In this document: positions 41,896 through 50,386 of the stretch, piece after piece
Layout of the letters: the number at the start of each line of letters is the position of its first letter
Position numbering within the stretch: the first letter of the stretch is position 1
Source of the DNA: Desulfitobacterium_A sp034927245
Lineage (GTDB): Bacteria > Bacillota > Desulfitobacteriia > Desulfitobacteriales > Desulfitobacteriaceae
Length of the DNA: 64,000 bases
Assembly: GCF_034927245.1 (NCBI RefSeq)
Contig: NZ_JAYFQK010000038.1
Location: forward strand, 1 to 64,000
Direction of reading: 5' to 3'
Translations under genes and position numbers: made by a program
Notes under the pieces: model-generated
Told to the model about the DNA's origin: nothing
Databases searched by the model: none
The model's input: only the letters and a program-made list of their open reading frames with translations

Positions 41896-44699
41896 TGAAT
41901 GTTACACGCCGTAAGTTCTTACAGGGAGCTACTGCCTTAGGTGCCTCCTTAGCGGTTGCCCCATTGGCCTTTGCAAATTCGGATTCAGATATTCCCAGCT
42001 GGAAACAAGGTTCCCCCATAAGTGATACGTTAGATACGGATCCTAGTGTTCAATTTGTTTATTCTACGTGTCTAGGTTGTCGCAGCGACTGTAGTCTTCG
42101 CGGTAAAGTTAAGGATGGTGTCGTAATTAAACTTGATGGAAATCCGTATAGCCAGATGACTACAGATAGTCCCCTGTCTTATTCTACTGATCCCCAAGAG
42201 GCTCGCAAGGTTGCAGGTAAACTTTGCCCTAGGGGCCAAGCAGGGTTACAACTCTTATATGATCCTTTACGAGTTCAACAACCCCTTAAGAGAGTTGGAA
42301 AACGTGGAGAAAATAAATGGCAGGCCATTAGTTGGGAGCAGGTCTACAAAGAGATCATTGAGGGTGGAGACCTTTTTGGTGAGGGGAACGTTGAAGGGTT
42401 AAAAGCGGTTCGCGATTTGGAAACCCCCATTGACCCAGCAGCTCCTGAACTCGGACCGAAGGCGAACCAATTTATTTTCTTAGCAGGTCGGATTGAAAAT
42501 GCACGGGCGGATTTTTCTAAGCGATTTGTCAATAATGGCCTTGGTTCCATTAACTGGTTTGATCATACAACAGCATGTGAACAGAGTCATCATATTTCTT
42601 CCGCTCAAACCTTTGCTGGGAAGAATAATTTAAAACCCGATTTTGAAAATGCAAAACTTATCTTAAACTTTGGTGCTAACTATGGTGAAGCAAATTTTCC
42701 GATGAATGGATTAAGTCGTAAGTTAGCTAATTTCCGTACAAAAGGTGGAAGACTGATTACTGTTGATCCTCGATTCTCTGTCTCAGCATCACAATCAGAT
42801 GTTTGGGTTCCAATTCTTCCCGGTTCAGATGCAGCCCTGGCGATGGGAATCGTTCAATGGATCATAGATAATAAGCGCTATAACAAATCCTTTTTGGAAG
42901 TACCTTCAAAAGATGTAGCAGCCAAAAAGGGTGAAAGTAGTTGGTCTGACGCAACCTATCTTATTCGTCTTGACAATGGCAAGTTCTTACGTGGGGATGA
43001 GTCTGGTCTCGGTGGGACGAAAGACGATTTTGTCGTATTGGTCGGTGGAACTCCAACCCTCGCAGGTAAGGCAGATGTTGGAGACCTTTTAGGTGAAGTG
43101 ACTGTAAACAGTATTGCTTGCAAAACCGCCTTTCAGAGACTCAGCGAACGTGCAAAAGAAAAAACACTGGATGAATATGCTAAAATCAGTGGTATTTCGA
43201 AAGAGCTTCTTATTCAAGTTGCTGATGAATTTAGTTCTTATGGCAAATTAGCCGTAGCCGATTATTATCGTGGACCGGTTCAACACACCAATGGCTTCCA
43301 AAATGGTCGAACAATCTGCGTCCTAAATCTTCTCATGGGGAATATTGACCATAAAGGCGGATATCAGGTCGGCGGAAGCAACGTAAGTTACGCTGGAGAC
43401 AAGGGACCTTACGCAATCTTTAAACTTAACCCGGGTGCGGTGAGCCCAAAAGGTGTTCGAATCTCCCGTGAACAGGCTAAGTATGAAGATAGCACAGAAT
43501 TCAAGACTAAAGGTTACCCGGCTAAACGTCCTTGGTTCCCACTAACTAGCAATGTTTACCAAGAAGTAGTTGCAGGTATAGCTGATGGTTATCCCTATCC
43601 TTGCAAGATTCTCTGGTTGCATATGGGCACTCCGGCCTATTCTGTACCCGCAATTAAAGAAAGTGTAATTGCCACACTAAAAGATACAAAAAAAGTACCA
43701 CTTTTCATTTCAACCGATATTGTAATTGCCGATACGACAATGTATGCGGACTATATTTTACCTGATGTTACGTATATGGAACAGTGGTGTGTAACAGGAG
43801 CTGCTCCGACAATCCTTGGTACATCGACTTCTGTACGTCGACCTATGACCAAAGTTTTACCCAATACAAAATCCGTTGAAAATATGATGATTGATATTGC
43901 AAAGATGATGGGTCTTCCGAACTTCGGCGATAATGGTTTTGGTCCCGGAATGTCGCTTAATAAAGAAGAAGATTGGTATCTAAAACTCGTTGCGAATCTT
44001 GCCAACCAATATGGTAAGATTCCGGGGGCAACGGAAGAAGAAAAAGTAAAATATATCCTAGATCGTGGGGGTATTTTTGATCCGAGTGGAACCCATGACG
44101 GTCAATTGATGAAAAATAAAATTGCAAATCTATGCAACCTTTATTCCGAGAAAGTCGCAACAACGAAAGATTCCATGACGGGGAATAACTTCGATGGACT
44201 GCCACTGTATCAGCCGATCATGAATGCAAAAGATCAGGAAGTTAAAGATGATGGATATTCCTTTATTACGACGACCTATAAAACGGCCTTCCATACTCAA
44301 AGCCGTACTGTAAGCGCACCTTGGCTCATGGAAATTCTACCGGAAAACTTCATTGAAATGAATGATGAAGAGGGAGCTAAACTTGGGCTGAAGAATGGAG
44401 ATACGGTAAAAGTTAGTGGACCCACAAATAAAGACGGAGTTGTTGGAAAGGTACTCCTTCGCCCGGGAATTCGCCCCGGTGTCGTCAGTGCTTGTGTAGG
44501 ATTCGGTCACTGGCATTATGGCGCTGCAGATACGATCATTGATGGAAAAACGGTAACCGGCGATAAGACTCGTGGTAAAGGAGTTAATATTAACTACGCG
44601 ATGCGTCTTGATGATTCCATCGGTAACGTCTGTCTCGAAGATAAAATCGGTGGGAGCTGTTCCTTCTATGACTCACGTGTAAGGGTTGAAAAGGTTTAA
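41895..44699 (+). CDS. Tat-exported molybdopterin oxidoreductase, tetrathionate-reductase (TtrA)-like
   Basis: 934 residues. A Tat signal (VTRRKFLQGATALGASLAVA), a 4Fe-4S site with Cys59, Cys62, Cys66 and Cys111 (CLGCRSDC, then KLCPRG), and a likely molybdenum-ligand Cys228 in HTTACEQSHH. The block WQAISWEQVYKEIIEGGDLF and the following GPKANQF region recall TtrA rather than PsrA/PhsA. The B-C-A order and the TtrS/TtrR-like regulators agree, but Srd selenate reductases share that order, and arsenic genes follow at 45.7 kb. Tetrathionate, selenate and arsenate are all open; I favour a TtrA-clade enzyme without fixing the substrate. Confidence 0.8.
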   Translation: MNVTRRKFLQGATALGASLAVAPLAFANSDSDIPSWKQGSPISDTLDTDPSVQFVYSTCLGCRSDCSLRGKVKDGVVIKLDGNPYSQMTTDSPLSYSTDPQEARKVAGKLCPRGQAGLQLLYDPLRVQQPLKRVGKRGENKWQAISWEQVYKEIIEGGDLFGEGNVEGLKAVRDLETPIDPAAPELGPKANQFIFLAGRIENARADFSKRFVNNGLGSINWFDHTTACEQSHHISSAQTFAGKNNLKPDFENAKLILNFGANYGEANFPMNGLSRKLANFRTKGGRLITVDPRFSVSASQSDVWVPILPGSDAALAMGIVQWIIDNKRYNKSFLEVPSKDVAAKKGESSWSDATYLIRLDNGKFLRGDESGLGGTKDDFVVLVGGTPTLAGKADVGDLLGEVTVNSIACKTAFQRLSERAKEKTLDEYAKISGISKELLIQVADEFSSYGKLAVADYYRGPVQHTNGFQNGRTICVLNLLMGNIDHKGGYQVGGSNVSYAGDKGPYAIFKLNPGAVSPKGVRISREQAKYEDSTEFKTKGYPAKRPWFPLTSNVYQEVVAGIADGYPYPCKILWLHMGTPAYSVPAIKESVIATLKDTKKVPLFISTDIVIADTTMYADYILPDVTYMEQWCVTGAAPTILGTSTSVRRPMTKVLPNTKSVENMMIDIAKMMGLPNFGDNGFGPGMSLNKEEDWYLKLVANLANQYGKIPGATEEEKVKYILDRGGIFDPSGTHDGQLMKNKIANLCNLYSEKVATTKDSMTGNNFDGLPLYQPIMNAKDQEVKDDGYSFITTTYKTAFHTQSRTVSAPWLMEILPENFIEMNDEEGAKLGLKNGDTVKVSGPTNKDGVVGKVLLRPGIRPGVVSACVGFGHWHYGAADTIIDGKTVTGDKTRGKGVNINYAMRLDDSIGNVCLEDKIGGSCSFYDSRVRVEKV

Positions 44700-44755
44700 T
44701 TTAATACCCTAAAAATAAGAAACTCATAATTTGCCGGGCTTAAGCAAAAAAGGTT

Positions 44756-44783
44756 GATGGTGCAGAGAAAACTCTGCACCATC
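44756..44783. other. perfect 12-bp hairpin between the catalytic subunit and chaperone genes
   Basis: GATGGTGCAGAG and CTCTGCACCATC flank AAAA. There is no T-run on the plus strand, so it is a poor terminator in the operon direction; on the minus strand it is followed by a T-run. In the operon it may protect or separate the upstream mRNA. Confidence 0.7.
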
Positions 44784-44854
44784 GTTGCACCTGATTAAAA
44801 AGGGTAATATCTCTGCTACTGGGGAAAATACTAATATAAGGGAGGGTTTCTAGT

Positions 44855-45526
44855 ATGGATCAGCAAAGTGTTGAGCAAATATCTTCGCTAGATATTAAAG
44901 AAGCGGAGACTTCCCGTGCGGTCCTCTATAATCTCTTCGCCACTCTTCTGGCTCGAAAGATAGATGATACTTGGTTAAATCCTCATTTTCAAAAGCAACT
45001 TCAGTTCGGACTTCCTGAATCTAAAGGAAAAGCAGAGCTTTTAAGCGCTCTAGAAAAGGCTCAAAACGATTTGGGCTATTATCAGGAGCTTCAACTTGAT
45101 TATGACCGATTGTTTCACATACCTGGACCGAATTTAACCTTCCCGTATGAATCATGCTACACCCATCGGAATATCGACGGAACATTCGGCCGCCTTTGGC
45201 AGGAGCCTGCTCAGGATATGCAACGAATTCTTAAGGAGTGGGAGATTGAATTCGCTGAGGGCTGGGATTTAATTCCGGATCATATAGCCGTTGAACTATT
45301 CTTTATGGCTGAGCTCTGTCATAGACGTGCGAACTCTAAAGTGCTGAATGAAGACGAAGCTATTAAGAATTGGCAGATTAACTTTTTTCATGAGCATTTA
45401 AAGTCTTGGATTTTTGAGTTCCTTGATCGTCTGGAAGAGAAAGCTGAAACGGCTTTTTATCGGGGGGGAGCGAAACTTCTGCGCGAGTTTCTGACAGAGG
45501 AAAAGACAGATATGAATTATCAATGA
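44855..45526 (+). CDS. TorD/DmsD-family molybdoenzyme chaperone
   Basis: 223 residues, all-helical. The family motifs are RAVLYNLFATLLA near the start, QLDYDRLFHIPGPNLTFPYESCY in the middle and WDLIPDHIAVELFFMAELC. It is expected to hold the catalytic subunit until cofactor insertion and to proofread Tat export. GGGAGGG precedes the ATG. It lies 155 bases after the catalytic gene, with a hairpin between them. Confidence 0.9.
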   Translation: MDQQSVEQISSLDIKEAETSRAVLYNLFATLLARKIDDTWLNPHFQKQLQFGLPESKGKAELLSALEKAQNDLGYYQELQLDYDRLFHIPGPNLTFPYESCYTHRNIDGTFGRLWQEPAQDMQRILKEWEIEFAEGWDLIPDHIAVELFFMAELCHRRANSKVLNEDEAIKNWQINFFHEHLKSWIFEFLDRLEEKAETAFYRGGAKLLREFLTEEKTDMNYQ

Positions 45527-45579
45527 ATATTTTTTTCATAGAAACGTGTAAATTGATGCGTAATCGATCAGAATGTACG

Positions 45580-45612
45580 GCGGAGAGTAAATCTTCGCTT
45601 TTTCTTTTTGGG
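45580..45612 (+). terminator. terminator after the chaperone gene
   Basis: GCGGAGA pairs with TCTTCGC, with one G-T pair, followed by TTTTTCTTTTT. Confidence 0.7.
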
Positions 45613-45652
45613 ATAGGCCGGAAGATCTGAGTAAACTATTGCCTTGTTCATA

Positions 45653-45704
45653 TTGATATTCTTCGATATCAAACATATAATAAACATATCGATAATTATA
45701 GATA
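45653..45704 (+). promoter_or_regulatory. arsR2 promoter and operator dyad
   Basis: TTGATA (45653-45658) and TATAAT (45676-45681) have a 17-base spacer. TATCGATAA (45687-45695) and TTATAGATA (45696-45704) form an inverted repeat with one mismatch, right at the start site and 18 bases before arsR2, as expected for an ArsR operator. Confidence 0.7.
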
Positions 45705-45722
45705 CAAGGAGCCAATGAAGAT

Positions 45723-46040
45723 ATGGAAAACAGTTATGAAGCGAACGCCAAGGTTTTTAAGGCACTTAGTGATTCGAACCGCTTAATGATTATTGAGATG
45801 TTACAGAGTGGTGAACGTTGTGCTTGCGAAATTTTGGGGGATCTGAATATTGGACAATCCACTTTGTCACACCATATGAAGATCCTTTGTGAATCGGGGT
45901 TCGTGGAATGCCGTCGTGAGGGCAAGTGGATGTACTACTCTTTAAGTAAAGAGGGCTGTGAAGCGGCGAAAAAACTCTTGGATAAAATTACGACCGTAAA
46001 AGAAAATAATCAAAAGGGAGGTTGCAAATATGGGTGTTAA
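45723..46040 (+). CDS. arsR: arsenical-resistance repressor ArsR (copy 2)
   Basis: 105 residues with the metal site ERCACEILGDLNI and the recognition helix STLSHHMKILCESGFV. Additional cysteines near the C-terminus (GGCKYGC) could join metal binding. It overlaps acr3 by 11 bases, so it is the first gene of arsR-acr3-arsC. Confidence 0.93.
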   Translation: MENSYEANAKVFKALSDSNRLMIIEMLQSGERCACEILGDLNIGQSTLSHHMKILCESGFVECRREGKWMYYSLSKEGCEAAKKLLDKITTVKENNQKGGCKYGC

Positions 46041-47103
46041 AGCCCCAGCGAAACTATCTTTTCTCGATCGATTTCTAACGTTATGGATTTTTCTGGCGAT
46101 GGGGGTAGGGGTCTTAGGGGGATACCTTTTCCCGAATCTTGCTAAGACTTTAGAAAACATGAGTACCGGAACGATTTCATGGCCTATTGCTATTGGTTTA
46201 ATTATTATGATGTATCCGCCACTGACGAAAATTAAGTACGAAGAAATCGGGAAAGTGACCAAAAATAAAAAGGTTCTTTTACTATCTTTAGTTCAAAACT
46301 GGATAATAGGTCCTGTGTTGATGTTTATCCTGGCAGTTTTATTGCTGCCAGATATGCCAAACTATGCTATTGGTCTAATTATTATTGGCCTTGCCCGGTG
46401 CATCGCGATGGTTATCGTTTGGAATACGTTGGCCAAAGGGGACAATGAATATTGCGCGGCATTAGTCGCCTTAAATTCAATCTTCCAGATTATTTTTTAT
46501 TCGGTTTATATTTATTTCTTTGTCACTGTCTTGCCCCAATGGTTAGGACTTTCCTGGGGTGGGCAAATTGTTCATGTTGCAATGGGGGATGTGGCCAAGA
46601 GCGTTTTGATTTACTTGGGAATACCTTTTGCTGCTGGATTTTTGACCCGCTTTATTTTACTCCGGGTGAAGAATAAAGAGTGGTATGAGAAAGTCTTTAT
46701 TCCTAAAATCTCGCCACTCGCCTTAATTGCTTTGTTATACACGATTATCGTAATGTTTGTGTTAAAAGGACAATTTATTGTCGCTTTACCGTTTCACGTC
46801 GTCCGAATTGCCATACCGTTGTTAATCTATTTTGCAATTATGTTCTTAGGAAGTTTCTACATGTCTTATAAGCAAGGCATCAATTATGAACAGACTGTCA
46901 CGCTTTCTTTTACCGCAGCCAGCAATAACTTTGAACTTGCTATTGCGGTTGCCGTTGCAGTCTTTGGAATTGCTTCAGACCAAGCTTTCGCAGCTGTAAT
47001 TGGTCCATTGATTGAGGTGCCGGTGATGATCTCACTCGTTAATCTCGCTCTTTATTTTAAGAGAAAGTATTTTAATAAGAATGGGATTGCAAACTCGATT
47101 TAG
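46030..47103 (+). CDS. acr3: arsenite efflux carrier ACR3
   Basis: 357 residues with ten membrane segments. It exports As(III). The conserved Cys in GLARCIAMVIVWN and the SFTAASNNFELAIAVAVAVFG block are those of the ACR3 family. It lies between arsR and arsC in one unit. Confidence 0.95.
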   Translation: MGVKAPAKLSFLDRFLTLWIFLAMGVGVLGGYLFPNLAKTLENMSTGTISWPIAIGLIIMMYPPLTKIKYEEIGKVTKNKKVLLLSLVQNWIIGPVLMFILAVLLLPDMPNYAIGLIIIGLARCIAMVIVWNTLAKGDNEYCAALVALNSIFQIIFYSVYIYFFVTVLPQWLGLSWGGQIVHVAMGDVAKSVLIYLGIPFAAGFLTRFILLRVKNKEWYEKVFIPKISPLALIALLYTIIVMFVLKGQFIVALPFHVVRIAIPLLIYFAIMFLGSFYMSYKQGINYEQTVTLSFTAASNNFELAIAVAVAVFGIASDQAFAAVIGPLIEVPVMISLVNLALYFKRKYFNKNGIANSI

Positions 47104-47185
47104 TAATTTTAAAAAGATTGCTTTTCGGTCTGAAAAACAATGTGCGAAATAAAGAATGATTAACGAATACATGGAGGAACTATTC

Positions 47186-47599
47186 ATGAATAAAGTAAAG
47201 GTTGCCTTTGTCTGTGTACACAATTCTTGTCGTTCTCAGATGGCTGAGGCACTTGGCAAAAGATACGCTTTAGATGTCTTTGAAGCGTATTCAGCCGGTA
47301 CCGAAACAAAACCTTCTATTAATAAGGACGCTGTTCGGATTATCAAACAGCTCTATGACATCGATATGGAAAAGACGCAATTTTCTAAGCTGTTTCACGA
47401 TATCCCACAACCGGATATCGTGATTACGATGGGGTGTAATGTGAATTGTCCTTATGTACCTTGTAAATACAGAGAAGACTGGGGTCTGGAGGATCCAACC
47501 GGAAAAAGCGATGATCAGTTTATAAAAACGGCCAGAACCATCGAAAATAAGGTTTTAGACCTTAAAGCACGGATTATGAGTGGTGCAATTAAGGCTTAA
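47186..47599 (+). CDS. arsC: arsenate reductase ArsC, low-molecular-weight phosphatase type
   Basis: 137 residues from ATG 47186, with TGGAGG upstream; the frame opens at 47156. The P-loop is CVHNSCRS (Cys10, Arg16). Two further cysteines in MGCNVNCPYVPC serve in the thioredoxin-coupled relay. It reduces cytoplasmic arsenate to arsenite for ACR3. Confidence 0.94.
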   Translation: MNKVKVAFVCVHNSCRSQMAEALGKRYALDVFEAYSAGTETKPSINKDAVRIIKQLYDIDMEKTQFSKLFHDIPQPDIVITMGCNVNCPYVPCKYREDWGLEDPTGKSDDQFIKTARTIENKVLDLKARIMSGAIKA

Positions 47600-47620
47600 G
47601 TGATGTGAAGAGGTGGAAAT

Positions 47621-47928
47621 ATGTTATCCCTTAGCACGAGCAGAGAGCTTAGAATCATGGAGACATCGACTCACTTGACCTTTCACGATATATTGGGTTC
47701 GTGGAAGGCTCGGTGGGGTATTAACAGATTTTTAAAATCCTTGATAGTAAATCGAGGATTATTGATAAAGACCATTGTATCGAATGCAGTGCGTGTGTTA
47801 AGAACTGTCCGTTTCATGCCTTAGAAGTCAATCCGGGTGTGGGGTGCGCCTTGGCCATTATCAAGGGCTGGCTGACCGGGACAGAATCCAGTTGTGATTG
47901 CTCGTCTGATGGTGGGGGTTGTTGTTAG
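47621..47928 (+). pseudogene. hgcAB relic: start of hgcA joined out of frame to the end of hgcB
   Basis: From 47621, behind GAGGTGG, about 35 codons read TSTHLTFHDILGSWKARWGINR, the family opening of the corrinoid protein HgcA just before its conserved ANYKLSFD region. Near 47726 the match ends. In another frame from about 47728 to the TAG at 47926 the translation is the second half of ferredoxin HgcB: CIECSACVKNCPFHALEV, then NPGVGCALAIIKGWLTG, and a Cys-rich end finishing in Cys-Cys. All of HgcA after residue about 36 and the first HgcB cluster are missing. A single internal deletion of a mercury-methylation hgcAB pair explains this. It follows arsC by 21 bases. Confidence 0.75.
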
Positions 47929-47942
47929 TCAGTTACCCTCCA

Positions 47943-48341
47943 TTATATTTTGATATGGATTAACTTTAACTGATAAGCAATTGCGGTTATTCCAAAGCCG
48001 GCAAACTTTAATAAATTTCCTAACACTGCCAGTTTAGTTCCTTTAATCAGTGAATGAGAGGTTTTTAGGGTTAAGGATGAATTTAAATCGACTGAGCGCA
48101 TAATGGCAACATGGGTGAATAGGATACTAGCCAGAAAGAACAGCCAACTTGCGAATATAATAGTCTTGGCTGATTTTTCTTCAGCCGGCTTGAGGCTTGA
48201 GGTTTTTTCCGTGCGAAGTGATTGTTCGGCTTGAAAGTTTGAAATAAAGGCCAATATCGTGCCCAAAAGAAAGAGAAAATCCCCGGCTCTTTCTTCATAG
48301 ATTAAACTTAAATCGAGTTCTTCTTTCGGCACGCCATTCAC
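47943..48341 (-). CDS. small membrane protein of unknown function
   Basis: 132 residues with three to four hydrophobic segments (about residues 20-35, 62-80, and two near 100-128). I recognise no family. The GTG at 48341 has AGGAA upstream. It is convergent with the hgcAB relic and divergent from the GATase gene. Confidence 0.6.
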   Translation of the reverse strand: MNGVPKEELDLSLIYEERAGDFLFLLGTILAFISNFQAEQSLRTEKTSSLKPAEEKSAKTIIFASWLFFLASILFTHVAIMRSVDLNSSLTLKTSHSLIKGTKLAVLGNLLKFAGFGITAIAYQLKLIHIKI

Positions 48342-48445
48342 TTCCTATCCCTTATTATTTTATGATATGAATAAGAAGTCTAATTGGTCTATCAGCAAAT
48401 ATGATAAAATAATACTCTGTAAAAGAGAATGAGGGGGAGTATATC

Positions 48446-49144
48446 ATGGCCCAAAAGCCAATTATTGGAATTACGGTTGCACATTGTACAGAAGAGTTAA
48501 AAACATTTCCCCGTGAATTTTATGTTGAAAGGGTTAGAAAAGCAGGAGGACAGCCGTTTTTGATTCCGCCGATCCAAACCCAAGAGGAAGCTCAAGCTGT
48601 AATCAATCTTCTCGATGGGTTAATCCTCACAGGCGGAGGGGATATAGCCCCTTCCTTTCTTGGAGAACAGCCGAAAAGAGGAATAGAGGGATGTATTCCG
48701 GAACGAGATCAGGGGGAGCTCCTATTAACATGGCAGGCTTTGCAATCTGATTTCCCGCTGCTGGGGATTTGCCGCGGGATTCAAGTTCTGGCGGTGGCTG
48801 CCGGAGGAACGATATATCAAGACATTCGTTCCGAATGTTCTCATACCCTTGAACATAGCCAAACTGTTCCCCGTGAATATGCGTGGCATGAGGTTAAGAT
48901 TCTCGGTTCGCAATTAAAAGATATCTTGAATAGCGATAAGATTCAGGTCAACAGTTTTCATCATCAAGCCGTGGATAAGGTGCCGGATAGCTTTATTCAA
49001 AACGCAGCTGCACCGGACGGGATTATCGAAGGAATCGAAAAGCTTGGAGCAAGATTTTGCATGGGGGTACAGTGGCATCCCGAAGCGTTGAAGACGGAAG
49101 AACATAGCCGCAAGCTTTTTGAGAGTTTTGTACAGTCTTGTTAA
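48446..49144 (+). CDS. class I glutamine amidotransferase, gamma-glutamyl-gamma-aminobutyrate hydrolase (PuuD/C26) family
   Basis: 232 residues. Catalytic Cys in LLGICRGIQVLAVAAGG and His/Glu in VQWHPEALK form the triad; DGLILTGGGDIAPSFLGE is the family's oxyanion region. Family members split gamma-glutamyl bonds. No putrescine or GABA genes are near, so the substrate is open. AGGGGGAG precedes the ATG. Confidence 0.9.
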   Translation: MAQKPIIGITVAHCTEELKTFPREFYVERVRKAGGQPFLIPPIQTQEEAQAVINLLDGLILTGGGDIAPSFLGEQPKRGIEGCIPERDQGELLLTWQALQSDFPLLGICRGIQVLAVAAGGTIYQDIRSECSHTLEHSQTVPREYAWHEVKILGSQLKDILNSDKIQVNSFHHQAVDKVPDSFIQNAAAPDGIIEGIEKLGARFCMGVQWHPEALKTEEHSRKLFESFVQSC

Positions 49145-49158
49145 AATTAAAAAAGACC

Positions 49159-49214
49159 TAATCCATAATTATGCGCACACGAAAAAGGGGCTGTTTTGCA
49201 ACAGCCCCGCTTAA
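49159..49214. terminator. bidirectional terminator inside a repeated element (copy B)
   Basis: GGGGCTGT pairs with ACAGCCCC, with A- and T-rich flanks, between the convergent GATase and ilvE genes. The 50 bases 49159-49208 match 23431-23481 with four differences, including the palindrome CATAATTATG. Confidence 0.75.
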
Positions 49215-49226
49215 AAGAATACGATT

Positions 49227-50297
49227 TTAGCCCTTAACTTCTTCCATCCAATTATATTGATCCGCAATCTTACCGGATTGAACACCTGTAATATAATCAA
49301 ATAATTTATGAGCAAATTCACCGGTTTGATTATTATTGATTACGATATTTTGACCTCTCCAGGAAAGTTCACCCACCGGTGAAATTACGGCTGCCGTTCC
49401 GGAACCGAAAACTTCTTCCAATTGGCCTTTGGCATAAGCTTCAAAGACTTCATCAATTGAAATCTGGCGTTCGCTGACTTTCAGTCCCCAACTCCGGCAG
49501 AGTTCCAGAACGGTTTTACGGGTGATTCCCCCTAAAATGCTTCCGTTGAGTGCGGGAGTGATGATCTCGCCATTGATTTTAAAGAGGATATTCATTGTTC
49601 CGACTTCTTCGATATATTTGCGGTGGACGGCATCCAACCAAAGGACTTGACCGAAACCTTCCGCATAAGCCTCTTGTTGGGCGGCTAAACTCATTGCGTA
49701 GTTGGCTGGGGTTTTGGCTTCCCCTAATCCACCTTTGGTAGCCCTTACAAACTTATCTTCTACTTTGATGCTGACAGGATTAAAGCCGGTCTCATAGTAT
49801 GCTCCTACCGGAGAGAGGATGATAAATAATCGATAGCTGTCTGCGACTTTAACTCCGAGATGAGGTTCGTCGGCAACCACAAAGGGACGGATATAAAGGG
49901 CGGTGCCGGGATCACCGGGAACCCAGTTTTTTTCTAAGGCTAATAATTTAAATAAGGCATCATGGACTTGCTCAACGTCCATTTCGGGGATGCAAAGATG
50001 CTTTGCGGATCGATTGAAACGATTTAAATATTCATAGGGTCTAAATACGTTAATGTGGTTATCTGCTGTTCGGAAGGCCTTCATACCTTCAAATATGGCT
50101 TGCCCATAATGAAAGACAAGCATGGCTGGATTGGCGTCTAAACCGCCATAAGGAATAATCCGTGGAGAATGCCAGCCTTTTTCCGTCGTATAGTCCATCA
50201 CGAACATATGATCCGTGAAGATTTTGCCAAAACCAAGAGCCTTATCTGTAGGTAAAACTCCAGCTTGTTTTACCCTATTGATTTGAATTTCTGTCAT
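49227..50297 (-). CDS. ilvE: branched-chain amino acid aminotransferase
   Basis: 356 residues, the long fold-type IV form. It transfers the amino group in leucine, isoleucine and valine metabolism. Seen are the PYGGLDANPAMLVFHYGQAIFEGMKAFR opening, the PLP-Lys region (GGLGEAKTPANYAMSL), and EEVGTMNILFKING and GSGTAAVISPVG. The ATG at 50297 follows AGGAGG. It is a single gene. Confidence 0.95.
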   Translation of the reverse strand: MTEIQINRVKQAGVLPTDKALGFGKIFTDHMFVMDYTTEKGWHSPRIIPYGGLDANPAMLVFHYGQAIFEGMKAFRTADNHINVFRPYEYLNRFNRSAKHLCIPEMDVEQVHDALFKLLALEKNWVPGDPGTALYIRPFVVADEPHLGVKVADSYRLFIILSPVGAYYETGFNPVSIKVEDKFVRATKGGLGEAKTPANYAMSLAAQQEAYAEGFGQVLWLDAVHRKYIEEVGTMNILFKINGEIITPALNGSILGGITRKTVLELCRSWGLKVSERQISIDEVFEAYAKGQLEEVFGSGTAAVISPVGELSWRGQNIVINNNQTGEFAHKLFDYITGVQSGKIADQYNWMEEVKG

Positions 50298-50386
50298 ATT
50301 ACAGCCTCCTATCGATTCGTTTATTATATAATTATAACAAGTTTAATCCTTTAAAATAAAAACTTCAATACTTTTTGGTTTTTAAT

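Noticed and set aside
41895..44699. Respiratory arsenate reductase ArrA
   Set aside because: Arsenic genes are near, but the gene order B-C-A, the regulators and the sequence blocks favour the TtrA clade; kept only as an alternative substrate.
47621..47824. 67-codon open frame as an intact small gene
   Set aside because: Only its first 35 codons match HgcA; the rest is the HgcB sequence read in the wrong frame, so it is a relic.
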